Position numbers and translations under genes: made by a program
Notes under the pieces: generated by a model
Told to the model about the DNA's origin: nothing
The model's input: the letters and a program-made list of their open reading frames with translations, nothing else
Database searches by the model: none
Assembly (NCBI RefSeq): GCF_000425125.1
Contig: NZ_KE384306.1
Span: 962,356 to 1,026,355, forward strand
Origin: Paenibacillus taiwanensis DSM 18679
GTDB taxonomy: Bacteria; Bacillota; Bacilli; Paenibacillales; Paenibacillaceae
Length of the DNA: 64,000 bases
Direction of reading: 5' to 3'
Part shown: positions 55,201 to 64,000 of the stretch, one piece after another
Numbering within the stretch: the stretch's first letter is position 1
How the letters are laid out: every line of letters begins with the position of its first letter

Positions 55201-58200
55201 GAAAATACGACTTTCTCGACTTATTATGTCATTGAGAAAGTGTTTAACAGTGCGATCCCGATTGGCCAAGCGATCAGCAATTCAAACGTATATATCGTTG
55301 ATCGGCACAACCATTTGCAGCCTATTGGAGTGGCAGGTGAATTATGTGTTGGCGGTGACGGTCTAGCCCGTGGTTATTTGAACAACGAGGAATTAACGGC
55401 CGCCACGTTTGTGCCGAACCCATTTGTTCCAGGGACACGAATGTATAAGACAGGAGATTTGGCCCGCTGGCTGCCTGATGGGAATATCGAATATTTGGGA
55501 CGAATCGATGAGCAGGTTAAAATTAGGGGCTTCCGCATAGAGCCAAATGAAATCGCTCTACAATTAATGCTGCATGAGGAAATTCAAGATGCGGTCGTCC
55601 TAGCCCGAACGGAAGACGACGGGCAGGCATACTTGTGTGCCTATGTTGTCAGCAAAACGGAGCAGTCCGCTTCAGCATTGCGGGAGTATATGGCTGCATC
55701 GCTGCCAAGTTACATGATTCCAGCTTACTTCGTACAGCTGGAGCGCTTGCCGCTAACCCCTAACGGCAAAATAGACCGTAAGGCACTGCCAGTACCCGAC
55801 GGTGATCGCCACACGGGGATCGAATTTGTGGCGCCACGTAATGAGATGGAGCGTTCCATTGCTGAGGTGTGGGCAAACATACTAGGAGTAAAGCAAGTTG
55901 GCATTCATGACGACTTTTTTATACTAGGCGGAGATTCCATTAAAGCGATTCAAGCAATCGCACAAATGAACAAAAAAGGATATTCGTTTGACATTAAGCA
56001 TTTGTTGAATAGCCCGCGCATTAAAGATTTGATCGTACATGTAAAGCAGAAGCAGACCAAACTTACGATCGATCAGCGTGAAATATCAGGCGAGTTGGAA
56101 CTAACACCCATTCAACTCTGGTTTTTGGAGCAAGAGCATTTATGCACAGATCATTTTAATCAGTCGTTGATGTTGTTTAGTAAGCACGGCTTCAGAGAAG
56201 ATAAGATCGGTCGCGCCTTTGATCAAATTGTGCAGCATCATGATGTGTTAAGAGCTGTATTTGTTGACGAGAAATGGATCAATAAACAAGTGAGCAACAA
56301 GCTGTACGATTTTCGGATTTATGATTTTCGTGGAGAAGAAGTTACGAATGAGTATATAACAAACTTGTGCACGGAACTCCAAGCAAGCATGAAATTAACA
56401 AAAGGTCCTTTAGTTAAATTAGGATTGTTTAAAACAGACAAGGGTGATCATTTACTTGTAACGATTCATCAAATGGTCGTTGATACGGTCTCATGGCGAA
56501 TTATTATGGCGGATTTCGAGCGGCTTTATGAGGGCAAAGAACAATCATTACCGTTAAAGACGACCTCCTTCCAAGAATGGGCCAGCAAGCTAACACATTA
56601 TGCGAGCAAAGTGGAGTTAAAAAATGAACTGAACTATTGGAATCGGTTCAGCCAATTAGACATAAAAGAGCTTAACAAGGATTATCATTCTCCTAATGTA
56701 TTAGGCGCTAAAGTTATCAAAAAGTCAATTGTACTAGATAAGTTGTATACGGATTCGTTATTAACGAAAGTAAATACGGCGTATAGTACGGAACTACATG
56801 AGATCTTGCTATCAGCCTTAACTTGCACGCTGGCTAACTTCAACCAGGCCGAACGAATCCAAGTTCAATTGGAATCAAACGGCAGAGAGCCGCTCCTAGA
56901 TGATGTCGACATTTCGCGGACAGTTGGCTGGTTCACGAGTCAGTATCCTGTCGCTCTGCACAGCAAAGCTTCTGTGTCCGACTTAATAATAAGTACGAAG
57001 GATACATTACGTCGAGTCCCTCGTAATGGGATCGGTTATGGAATGTTGAAATATGTATCTCCTTTTGAATTAAAGTCTATACGTAAACCGGACGTCTGTT
57101 TTAAATATGTGGGCCAGCTTGATGAGCTGATTTCAGGTGAATGGTTCTCTTTATCTGATATTTCACCAGGTGAAGAGGTGAGTCAAGATAGTGTCAGACT
57201 GTACCCGCTAAATATTATAGCCAGCGTACTTCAGCAGCAATTTACGTTGACGATCAGCTACATCAGAGAAGAATATCAGGATGAAACGATTGACGGGTTA
57301 TTGCAACGTTATATCGATAACCTTAAACAAATTATCGATCACTGTCTATCTAAGGATCATGTAGTAATAACAGCTTCGGACATTACCGATGAGGACATCA
57401 CATGGGATGAACTTGATCCCTATTTAAAACAGCTTGATACGATAAAACGAATCTATCCGTTAACTCCGATGCAGGAGGGTTTGCTATACCATTCGTTGGC
57501 CGATAAAGGTGAGTTTTACCATTTGAATATGGAACTTAGAGTGATCGGAGATCTGAACGAGGAATTATTCAGGCAAAGCTTCAAGGACCTTATTGACCGT
57601 TATGATGTTTTTAGAACTACTTTTGATAGCCAACATTTTAAAGAAAATATGCAGATCGTCTATAAATCAATAGAGGAAGATTTTACATATTTGGATATCC
57701 GAGATTTACAGGTCGATCAAGAAGCCTACATTACAAAACTAGTGAGCGCGGATAGGAAAAGAGGGTTTGATTTATCTTGTGACAATCTAATCAGACTATA
57801 TGTAGTCCGGATGAAGGATCAGCAATATAGTTTGATTTTAAGCAATCACCATATCATTTTAGATGGTTGGTCTTTTGGCATTATTAGTAGCGAGTTGTTT
57901 GATAACTATCGTCGCCGCTTGCGTAATGCTCCTGTCAAAGCGAGCTATGTAACTCCGTATGAAACGTATATTAAGTGGATAGGTTCACAGGATCATGCGG
58001 CTGCTTTACATTATTGGTCGACGTACTTGAAGGGTTACGACACTACCATTGACATTCCCTTTAAGAAAGCGGCAACAACCGAAGGCAGGCCACAAGAGGT
58101 CATTTTAGAGTTAGATAAAGAGATCGTCAAACAAATAGAACTTTTAGCAAAAAATAACAACGTTACGATAAATACTGTATTCCAGAGTATATGGGCAATC

Positions 58201-61200
58201 CAGCTCCAAAAATATAATCATGTAGACGATGTTGTGTTCGGATTTATTGTATCGGGTCGAACGACTCAAATAAATGGAATCGATGAAATGGTAGGACTGT
58301 TTATTAATACGATTCCTTTACGGGTAAATACGATTCATGAAAAAAGATATAGCCACATGTTACAGCAAATCAAATCCGATTTTAATGCTAGTGAGCCATA
58401 TCAATATTGTTCGATCGCAGACATTCAAAAGTTAACTGAAGTTGGCAATAGCCTTATTAACGGACTGATGGTGTTTGAAAATTATCCAATTGACAAAGAT
58501 ATGATTAATCAGGGGTTACAGGAACAAGTTAATCTCCAGATTCAATCTGCTCGGAGTTTTGAGGAGACGAACTACAGTTTTAATGTTAAAATATTCCCTG
58601 GAGAAGCATTTGTTGTCAAATTTGACTACAACGATGGCATTTACGATGAGCAGGAAGTTAACCATATCAAAAGCCATTTCTCGAATATTTTACATCAGGT
58701 CATTACTAATCCGAATATTCGGATCGATGAGATTGAGATGGTGGGTCATGAAGAGAAAGTCGAGCCATTGTTCCCTGTTAACGACACCGATATGGAAGAA
58801 CATCCAGAGGAGACGATTCAACAGCTCTTTGAATATCAAGTCACACGAAATAAAGACAAGTCGGCTGTCATTTGTGGAGACGCTGCAATAAGCTATGACG
58901 AACTTAATAAGCGAGCAAATGCACTAGCCCGACATCTCCAGCATAAAGGGATTGGCACCGCATCCATCGTACCGATTTTAATGGATCGATCCATCGACAT
59001 GATTGTTGGCGTGTTGGCCATTTTAAAGGCCGGCGCTGCATATTTACCTATTGATACGAGCTATCCTGAAGACCGCATTAATTATATATTAGAGGATAGT
59101 AAGGCTGAGATTTTGCTTTCGACTTCTAACCTTACGCAATCGAGAGTATTTGACATTAAAGAAGTGATTGATCTCGATCAGGGGGAGCACTATGCGCTTT
59201 CAAATGAACCTATCGAGAATAGAAACGTTGCCCATGATTTGGCCTATGTGATTTACACCTCTGGAACGACCGGAAAGCCTAAAGGTGTAATGGTTGAGCA
59301 CAAAGGTGTTATTAACTTGAGGTATTGGTTTGAGCATGATCTTGGTATAGGAAAAGATGAACATATTTTGCAGTTTGCAAGCATTGCGTTTGACGCGTTC
59401 TCCTGGGAGCTGTATATGGCGCTGCTGCTCGGTAATACGCTCTTTATCCCCGATAAAGAGGTGCTGCTGAGCGCAGACTTGTTAAACGAATATATTAGCA
59501 GACATGAGATTACTACCCTCACGTTGCCGCCATTTGTTGCCGCTAATGTGGAGGCAGGGAACGGATTAAAGCGGGTAATTACGGCAGGCAGTGAGCTTAA
59601 ATACGAACAAGTCTCTCATCTGCTTGGCAAGGTAGAGGTTATTAATGCATATGGTCCGACAGAAGATACGGTATGTACAACAACGTGTAAGTTGTCTTCA
59701 GATGCTACAGCGAAAATAACAATTGGAACGCCTATTCGTCATCATCAAGTGTGGATATTAGATACCCACAATAAGCGGGTACCTACAGGGGTAACCGGTG
59801 AGTTATGTATTGCAGGTGTGGGATTAGCAAGAGGATACCTACACAATGACCAATTAACGAGAGAGAAATTTATAGATCACCCCTATCAACAAGGCGAACG
59901 CCTCTACAAGACAGGGGATATGGCCAGAAGGCTGCCAGATGGAACTATTGAATTTATGGGGCGTATCGACCATCAGGTTAAAATAAGAGGCTATCGGATT
60001 GAAATAGGTGAAATTGAACAGAACCTGCTACAGATGCCTGAGGTGTCACAGGTGGCTGTCGTCGACAAAGAAATGGATGGAGTAAAGTGTCTGTGCGCCT
60101 ATTATGTATCCGATATGGAAATAGCCATTCACGTTATGCGGGAATCATTGGGCAAAAAATTGCCTGCTTATATGATACCTGCCTATTTTGTCAGATTGGA
60201 ATCGTTACCGTTTAATGCAAATGGCAAAGTGGATCGCAAGCAATTACCAGAGTTAAACGGTATAATACAGACGGGTACACACTATGAGGACGCTGATAAT
60301 GAAGTGGAACGTCTGATGCTAGAGGTGTGCAAAGATGTATTAGGCTTGGAACAGCTAGGTGTGAGAGACAGCTTATTTGAAGTTGGGGGAGATTCAATAC
60401 GTATCGCCAAAATACACAAACAACTTAAGAAGGCGAAGATTGAAATCTCCATTAAAGATATGTTCTATTATGAAAATGTTCGTGACATGTATAAACATTG
60501 GGCACATCAAGGCGTTGAGGTAAGCGATGCAAGCGAGATGTCCACGGAGCCTGTAATAACGAACCTTTTGCAATGGGAGCAGTCACTAACCGAGCAGCTG
60601 CAAGCATTTAATGATAAGATTACCAATGAACATAAAAGGGTTCAAACTTATCCCTTATCAGCAATGCAGGAAATTCTACTCGATACCAATAGAACCTATA
60701 GTGGGGCGATATTGGATTTTAACGAGAAGATCAATGTACCGTTGCTGAAAAAAAGTATTAAAGCGCTCATTAACGAGCAAGGTTTGTTAAGAAGTACGCT
60801 TCTCCGATTAGATCAGCAAACGATGATTCAACAGTATGACATCGTTGAGGGAATCGACATCCCTTATCTGGACTTAGAGCATGCCAGTGAAGAGCAGAAA
60901 GAGGCCGTTCAAGCTTATATTCATAAGCTTTATGGAGAACAAGCAGACCAAACACCTATCGCTGACAAATTGTTGTACAAAGTGATCATACTGAAGTACA
61001 CTGCGAATGACTGCAAAGTATATATGCCATTTAATCATCTCATTTTTGATGCGATGAGCTATGAAATTATCGAAGCGAGTATACGTCAAGCCTATTCCAA
61101 CAATGGACAATTAGAAAGACATAACGTTTTGCAATATGAGCATTATATTACAGAACAGATGAAGGGACCTCAAAACGTCACGGAAAAGGAACTGATCGAG

Positions 61201-61890
61201 AAATATAATTTGCATGATTTTCACACTAGCTATCGTCAATATTTCGAAAAATATAAGGAAACTTCATTCGTAAATACGATCATTTCTATTCCGATGACAG
61301 ACCGGCTTCGTGAATCTGTAGAAGAAATGTCATGGGACATATCCTTACACCTATTTTTGAAAGTGTTAGAGCTTAATTTTGAGCTTGATACGGTACCGTT
61401 TGCAATTATGCACACCGGAAGAAAATACGAGTCCAACAATTATTATCTTACTATCGGGGCATTTATTGATATTTTGCCTTTAAGTGTACGATGCAATCAA
61501 CATCTACCACTTGAACAAATCAATGAAAGTATTCGTTTTGCATACGAGAAAAACATCAATTTTGCCGCTTTGATGTCACGTGAAGAACCAAAGAACAAGT
61601 ATAAAAAGGTGAGACGTATTTTAAAAGAAATGCACAGCCCAGAAGCGATACAAATTCCGATCTTTAACTACTTGGGCATGTATGATGCACAAGCCGAGAT
61701 GCAAGACGAACTGAGTCGATTGAAGGAAGTGTACGCTAGTCCGTCCACAACAGTATCTACTGAGGTCGCGATTGCAATAAAAGAGCAGGAAGTAATGATT
61801 CGGTTATTTTGCGAAGAACATAACATAGCCAAAATGACAGAAGAGCTTCATGCCTGGATGAGAAACTTTAATCAATTGCTCTTTATCTAA
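52192..61890 (+). CDS. NRPS: C-lobe of E-C-A(Val)-PCP-E-C-A(Phe)-PCP-terminal C/E-like domain
   Basis: 3232 residues. Residues 1-240 are the C-lobe of the E domain begun in the previous gene. C1 has HHILMDG (~380). A1 (710-1195) gives specificity residues D-A-F-W-I-G-G-T-F-K, the valine code. PCP1 GGDSIKA (~1246). E (1300-1720) has HQMVVDT in place of HHxxxDG and LESNGRE in place of EGHGRE. C2 has NHHIILDG (~1884). A2 (2215-2680) reads D-A-W-T-I-A-A-V-C-K, the phenylalanine code. PCP2 GGDSIRI (~2730). A terminal condensation-fold domain (2810-3232) has NHLIFDA and FNYLGMYD. No thioesterase. The start overlaps the previous stop by ten bases. Confidence 0.93.
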   Translation: MELKNKVLVLDERVTQAAMEQINKVYHTNILDMLLSALALTIRDWTKEDTTLITLFSHSREQQISTMDMSRTVGCFSTQFPVRLKAYDDLGATIKHTKDMMRRIPDQGRFYEMVKTMSAENMYQVEPEISFNYLGRPDWNTTDHVMDVTSPSILLQAPEHEVTTHLLHMEAILTKDQLSISVFYQEADLQQGTIEKLLATYQEHWLRLMDHCTTKNEAELTVTDITLEDISMEQLSAYKDELPNIKHIYPLAPMQEGMLYHALTDELDTYIKLSCFQVEGHIDLEALNQALNIVVERHDILRTIFDYTSFKQNMQVVYRSRNTAVTYIDLSDQTIDHNAHLEDLLKQYRQRSFDLNKDELLRIVLVRMNENTYSLIFHLHHILMDGWCNSLILIELFKIYNELKHGIQASLNEVVPYVTYIDWLKNKDIDEAKAYWQHYLHGCKEVTQIPFEKEHRSNEFVNKEMVLVIDEEKTASLIRMAQESKVTVNTIIQSIWAILLHKYNNRDDIVYGYVVSGRNAEIEGVEVIPGLFINTIPLRVMFQEHTLYPDLIQHISSLTLQNNKYDYVSLAEIQNLSELKNDLISSLLIFENYPIDEKQLNEEILKNNDLKILNSVFVLPQQLIEGTNYNLTLVVTQDDSIAVNFIYNGHAYSEAGISKIMGGFGAIVDQIIENRHISTVDIDIVDDEDKHQILYTFNCTQSEYPKDKTIVQLFEEQVDRAPHHTALIYQDVYMTYEELNMRANRLAHHLRQKGVGSDTCVGILGDRSALTVIGILGILKAGGAYLPIDPKYPAERINRLLEDSKAEVLLTSSTHREALQHHIDRQIDIVLMDLAAEELASESAENPMWRNSSSDLAYVMYTSGSTGKPKGVMIEHQSVVRLVKNTNYVTFSEGDRILQTGAIVFDASTFELWGALLNGISLVLVDEHTLLHAERLGQEIKQHHITTMWLTAPLFNQLVQQDVMIFEGLHTLIVGGDALSWEHTNQARRAHPNLKLINGYGPTENTTFSTYYVIEKVFNSAIPIGQAISNSNVYIVDRHNHLQPIGVAGELCVGGDGLARGYLNNEELTAATFVPNPFVPGTRMYKTGDLARWLPDGNIEYLGRIDEQVKIRGFRIEPNEIALQLMLHEEIQDAVVLARTEDDGQAYLCAYVVSKTEQSASALREYMAASLPSYMIPAYFVQLERLPLTPNGKIDRKALPVPDGDRHTGIEFVAPRNEMERSIAEVWANILGVKQVGIHDDFFILGGDSIKAIQAIAQMNKKGYSFDIKHLLNSPRIKDLIVHVKQKQTKLTIDQREISGELELTPIQLWFLEQEHLCTDHFNQSLMLFSKHGFREDKIGRAFDQIVQHHDVLRAVFVDEKWINKQVSNKLYDFRIYDFRGEEVTNEYITNLCTELQASMKLTKGPLVKLGLFKTDKGDHLLVTIHQMVVDTVSWRIIMADFERLYEGKEQSLPLKTTSFQEWASKLTHYASKVELKNELNYWNRFSQLDIKELNKDYHSPNVLGAKVIKKSIVLDKLYTDSLLTKVNTAYSTELHEILLSALTCTLANFNQAERIQVQLESNGREPLLDDVDISRTVGWFTSQYPVALHSKASVSDLIISTKDTLRRVPRNGIGYGMLKYVSPFELKSIRKPDVCFKYVGQLDELISGEWFSLSDISPGEEVSQDSVRLYPLNIIASVLQQQFTLTISYIREEYQDETIDGLLQRYIDNLKQIIDHCLSKDHVVITASDITDEDITWDELDPYLKQLDTIKRIYPLTPMQEGLLYHSLADKGEFYHLNMELRVIGDLNEELFRQSFKDLIDRYDVFRTTFDSQHFKENMQIVYKSIEEDFTYLDIRDLQVDQEAYITKLVSADRKRGFDLSCDNLIRLYVVRMKDQQYSLILSNHHIILDGWSFGIISSELFDNYRRRLRNAPVKASYVTPYETYIKWIGSQDHAAALHYWSTYLKGYDTTIDIPFKKAATTEGRPQEVILELDKEIVKQIELLAKNNNVTINTVFQSIWAIQLQKYNHVDDVVFGFIVSGRTTQINGIDEMVGLFINTIPLRVNTIHEKRYSHMLQQIKSDFNASEPYQYCSIADIQKLTEVGNSLINGLMVFENYPIDKDMINQGLQEQVNLQIQSARSFEETNYSFNVKIFPGEAFVVKFDYNDGIYDEQEVNHIKSHFSNILHQVITNPNIRIDEIEMVGHEEKVEPLFPVNDTDMEEHPEETIQQLFEYQVTRNKDKSAVICGDAAISYDELNKRANALARHLQHKGIGTASIVPILMDRSIDMIVGVLAILKAGAAYLPIDTSYPEDRINYILEDSKAEILLSTSNLTQSRVFDIKEVIDLDQGEHYALSNEPIENRNVAHDLAYVIYTSGTTGKPKGVMVEHKGVINLRYWFEHDLGIGKDEHILQFASIAFDAFSWELYMALLLGNTLFIPDKEVLLSADLLNEYISRHEITTLTLPPFVAANVEAGNGLKRVITAGSELKYEQVSHLLGKVEVINAYGPTEDTVCTTTCKLSSDATAKITIGTPIRHHQVWILDTHNKRVPTGVTGELCIAGVGLARGYLHNDQLTREKFIDHPYQQGERLYKTGDMARRLPDGTIEFMGRIDHQVKIRGYRIEIGEIEQNLLQMPEVSQVAVVDKEMDGVKCLCAYYVSDMEIAIHVMRESLGKKLPAYMIPAYFVRLESLPFNANGKVDRKQLPELNGIIQTGTHYEDADNEVERLMLEVCKDVLGLEQLGVRDSLFEVGGDSIRIAKIHKQLKKAKIEISIKDMFYYENVRDMYKHWAHQGVEVSDASEMSTEPVITNLLQWEQSLTEQLQAFNDKITNEHKRVQTYPLSAMQEILLDTNRTYSGAILDFNEKINVPLLKKSIKALINEQGLLRSTLLRLDQQTMIQQYDIVEGIDIPYLDLEHASEEQKEAVQAYIHKLYGEQADQTPIADKLLYKVIILKYTANDCKVYMPFNHLIFDAMSYEIIEASIRQAYSNNGQLERHNVLQYEHYITEQMKGPQNVTEKELIEKYNLHDFHTSYRQYFEKYKETSFVNTIISIPMTDRLRESVEEMSWDISLHLFLKVLELNFELDTVPFAIMHTGRKYESNNYYLTIGAFIDILPLSVRCNQHLPLEQINESIRFAYEKNINFAALMSREEPKNKYKKVRRILKEMHSPEAIQIPIFNYLGMYDAQAEMQDELSRLKEVYASPSTTVSTEVAIAIKEQEVMIRLFCEEHNIAKMTEELHAWMRNFNQLLFI

Positions 61891-61897
61891 ACTTGGG

Positions 61898-61967
61898 CCC
61901 CCCAAGGCCAATACTTGCCCACAACCAAATGAGAAGTAGGCGTAACGGCCATATGGCTTTGGGGGGG
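61898..61967 (+). terminator. C/G-rich hairpin after the last NRPS gene
   Basis: CCCCCCAA (61898-61905) pairs with TTGGGGGG (61959-61966), extended by GCC/GGC, with a long loop. The tail GATTTGTTATT is T-rich but interrupted. It probably marks the end of the biosynthetic transcript. Confidence 0.5.
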
Positions 61968-62018
61968 ATTTGTTATTGCTCACGCAAAGGGTGAGTTAAC
62001 ACACATAACGATAACAAA

Positions 62019-62037
62019 AGGAACGAACACCGTTCCT
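62019..62037. promoter_or_regulatory. Small perfect hairpin upstream of the UvrA-like gene
   Basis: AGGAACG (62019-62025), five bases, CGTTCCT (62031-62037), 41 bases before the start codon. It could be an operator or an attenuator stem of the resistance-type gene. Confidence 0.3.
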
Positions 62038-62077
62038 ATTTTATACATATGAACAAAATACTAAGGGGGGATTATAC

Positions 62078-64000
62078 ATGAGTGAGTCTAAGCAGGAATA
62101 TATCGTCATTTCGGCGGCTAGAGAAAATAACCTCAAAAACGTATCCTTGCGTATTCCTAAACGAAAGATTACGATTTTCACCGGGGTGTCCGGCTCAGGC
62201 AAGTCCTCGATCGTTTTTGATACGATTGCCGCAGAGTCCACACGTTTACTAAATGAGAATTTTAGTATGTTCGTACGTAATTTCTTACCTCGTTATCCAC
62301 AACCAGATGCGGACGCGATTGAGAACCTAAGTATGGCTGTTATTGTGGACCAAAAGCGGCTAGGCGGCGGCTCCCATTCTACGATGGGGACAATTACTGA
62401 TATTTCGCCCATTCTTCGATTGTTGTTCTCCCGAGTGGGACAGCCATATGTTGGACATACGAATATGTTTTCGTTTAACGATCCGCAAGGGATGTGTCCC
62501 GAGTGCAGCGGAATCGGCCGAAAGCTAGCCGTTGACATGAAGAAGGCAATAGACCCATCAAAGTCGTTAAACGAAGGGGCAATTATGCTGCCGGATTATA
62601 CGGTAGGCAGTTGGGATTGGAATATTATTGTACAGTCAGGTGACTATGATCTGGACAAGAAGTTAAGCGATTATACGACTGAGGAACTGGAGCACTTGTT
62701 GTACAGCAAAGCTAGAAAAGTGAAGATGGACTTTGCAGGCAAGGCAACTAATATTACAGTTGAAGGTGTCTTTGAGAAGTTCTCGAACAAATACATTAAG
62801 CAGGATGTAAAGGCGAAGTCTGAGCGTACGCAAAAAGCGGTCGCGCCGTACATCACCGAAGGTTCATGCTCCAGCTGCCACGGGGCAAGACTTTGTCAAG
62901 AGGCACTTAGTTGCAAAGTCAATGGCTTCAACATTGCAGAAATGTCTGCGATGGAGGTCGGACAGCTCATTCGAGTGATTCGGGAAATAGACGATGCTGT
63001 CGCCGCGCCAATCTTGAAGTCACTGTCAGAGCGGTTGCAGCATCTGGTGGACATCGGACTTGATTATTTAACACTGGATCGCGAAACGGATACGTTGTCA
63101 GGCGGCGAGTCGCAGCGTGTCAAAATGGTAAAACATTTGAGCGGCAGTCTAGTTGATGTTACGTATATTTTTGATGAGCCTAGTGTTGGTTTGCATCCCC
63201 GCGACGTGCACCGATTAAATGAGCTGCTTCAGAAGTTGAGGGATAAAGGGAATACCGTCATTGTCGTTGAGCACGATCCTGATGTGATCAAGGTGGCTGA
63301 TCACATCGTTGACGTGGGGCCCCGCGCTGGCAGTCGAGGTGGTACGATCGTATATGAAGGCAGCTATGAAGGACTGCTCGAGGCAGAAACATTAACAGGC
63401 ACGCATATGAAGCGGCCGCTGCTACTAAAACAAGATTGCAGATTGCCATCCGGCAAGCTGACGATCGAGAATGCTACACTGCATAACCTGCAAAATGTGA
63501 GCGTCAATATTCCAACCGGAGTGCTTACTTTAGTGACAGGTGTTGCAGGTTCAGGCAAAAGTACGTTGATTAACGAAGTGTTTCTCAGTCAGCATCCAGA
63601 TGCGATTGTTATTGACCAATCGGCAATAGGGGTATCCACACGTTCAAATCCGGCCACTTACACAGGCATTATGGATGATGTACGCAAGGCGTTTGCTTCC
63701 GCCAATAAGGTTAGTCAAGGTTTGTTCAGCTTTAATTCAAAGGGTGCATGTGCGAATTGCCAAGGTTTAGGAGTGGTGTATACTGACCTTGCATTCCTTG
63801 ATAGTGTGAAGCTTCCATGTGAAGTATGCGAAGGCAGACGTTTTAAGGAAGAGGTGCTTGAGTACAAGCTGCATGGCAGATCCATTGCCGATGTGCTGGA
63901 GATGACAATAGAGCAGGCATTGGAATTTTTCCAGCTTAAAGAAGTTGTTCGCAAGCTTCAAGCGTTGTGTGATGTGGGGTTAGACTATATTACGCTCGGT
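62078..64000 (+). CDS. UvrA-like ABC protein (partial, runs off the window)
   Basis: 641 codons are visible and the frame is open at the edge. Two ABC halves: Walker A GVSGSGKSSIVFD near residue 35 and GVAGSGKSTLINE near 490; signature LSGGESQRVKM, Walker B IFDEPSVGLHP and H-loop VVEHDPD in the first half. Zinc-binding pairs CPECSG, CSSCHG, CANCQG and CEVCEG follow the UvrA layout. The region between first Walker A and zinc site is too short for a full UvrB-binding domain, so it belongs to the short UvrA-like group, some of which (DrrC, Ecm16) protect producers of DNA-binding antibiotics. Position after the NRPS suggests self-resistance. Start follows AAGGGGGG. Confidence 0.88.
   Translation, partial: MSESKQEYIVISAARENNLKNVSLRIPKRKITIFTGVSGSGKSSIVFDTIAAESTRLLNENFSMFVRNFLPRYPQPDADAIENLSMAVIVDQKRLGGGSHSTMGTITDISPILRLLFSRVGQPYVGHTNMFSFNDPQGMCPECSGIGRKLAVDMKKAIDPSKSLNEGAIMLPDYTVGSWDWNIIVQSGDYDLDKKLSDYTTEELEHLLYSKARKVKMDFAGKATNITVEGVFEKFSNKYIKQDVKAKSERTQKAVAPYITEGSCSSCHGARLCQEALSCKVNGFNIAEMSAMEVGQLIRVIREIDDAVAAPILKSLSERLQHLVDIGLDYLTLDRETDTLSGGESQRVKMVKHLSGSLVDVTYIFDEPSVGLHPRDVHRLNELLQKLRDKGNTVIVVEHDPDVIKVADHIVDVGPRAGSRGGTIVYEGSYEGLLEAETLTGTHMKRPLLLKQDCRLPSGKLTIENATLHNLQNVSVNIPTGVLTLVTGVAGSGKSTLINEVFLSQHPDAIVIDQSAIGVSTRSNPATYTGIMDDVRKAFASANKVSQGLFSFNSKGACANCQGLGVVYTDLAFLDSVKLPCEVCEGRRFKEEVLEYKLHGRSIADVLEMTIEQALEFFQLKEVVRKLQALCDVGLDYITLG

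Noticed and set aside
45041-61890. Iturin/mycosubtilin-type synthase
   Set aside because: The aminotransferase resembles that type, but there is no acyl ligase at the start, no Asn/Tyr/Gln module series and no terminal TE; aminomalonyl genes and E1/E2 are foreign to it.

Overview
The window looks like a chromosomal stretch of a low-GC Gram-positive bacterium, most likely Paenibacillus or a close relative. This is inferred from AGGAGG-type ribosome binding sites, TTG/GTG starts, a Bce-type sensor/transporter module, a chitin-active LPMO with FnIII and chitin-binding domains, and a LoaP-type antiterminator. No rRNA, tRNA or complete insertion sequence was seen, so the assignment is not proven.

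Layout. The left edge (8-39) carries one unit matching a type I-C CRISPR repeat on the minus strand. Positions 0.5-14.9 kb hold ordinary accessory genes: a membrane-anchored unknown protein, a GNAT acetyltransferase, a secreted AA10 LPMO, a DAO-family FAD oxidoreductase, a DUF218 membrane protein, a complete Bce-like module (response regulator, kinase, ABC ATPase, large permease), an alpha/beta hydrolase, and a divergent quinone reductase/AraC regulator pair. Positions 14.9-23.3 kb are a patchwork of gene remnants and poorly known soluble proteins: a possible beta-propeller, a metallophosphoesterase, Cys-rich unknowns and a SUKH/SMI1-like protein. They resemble an accessory or immunity-type island. 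A small methyltransferase follows.

From 25.1 to 61.9 kb every gene is on the plus strand and forms a hybrid PKS/NRPS cluster. It starts with a NusG paralogue of the LoaP type, preceded by an intrinsic terminator. Next come an acyl-CoA-dehydrogenase-like enzyme and an amino acid:carrier-protein ligase. With a downstream free-standing ACP and a 3-hydroxyacyl-CoA-dehydrogenase-like protein, these make up the four parts known for aminomalonyl-ACP synthesis in zwittermicin-type pathways. A 2-oxoacid dehydrogenase E1 alpha/E1 beta/E2 set without E3, whose E2 lacks the usual subunit-binding domain, could supply an acyl starter. An ABC exporter, a type II thioesterase, a free-standing acyltransferase and an MFS exporter complete the set.

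The assembly line reads: ACP-KS-AT-DH-KR-ACP (1942 aa); KS-AT-ACP-aminotransferase-C-PCP-half E (about 2386 aa); other half of E-C-A(Val)-PCP-E-C-A(Phe)-PCP-terminal C/E-like domain (3232 aa). Its most unusual traits are a C-PCP module whose adenylation domain is missing, leaving an A10-like scar; an epimerization domain cut between its two lobes over two overlapping genes; loss of the catalytic histidine in both E domains; and a terminal condensation-fold domain in place of a thioesterase. Intrinsic terminators lie before loaP and between sub-blocks of the cluster, which fits LoaP-dependent readthrough. A UvrA-like ABC protein without membrane segments, running off the right edge, may be a self-resistance factor.
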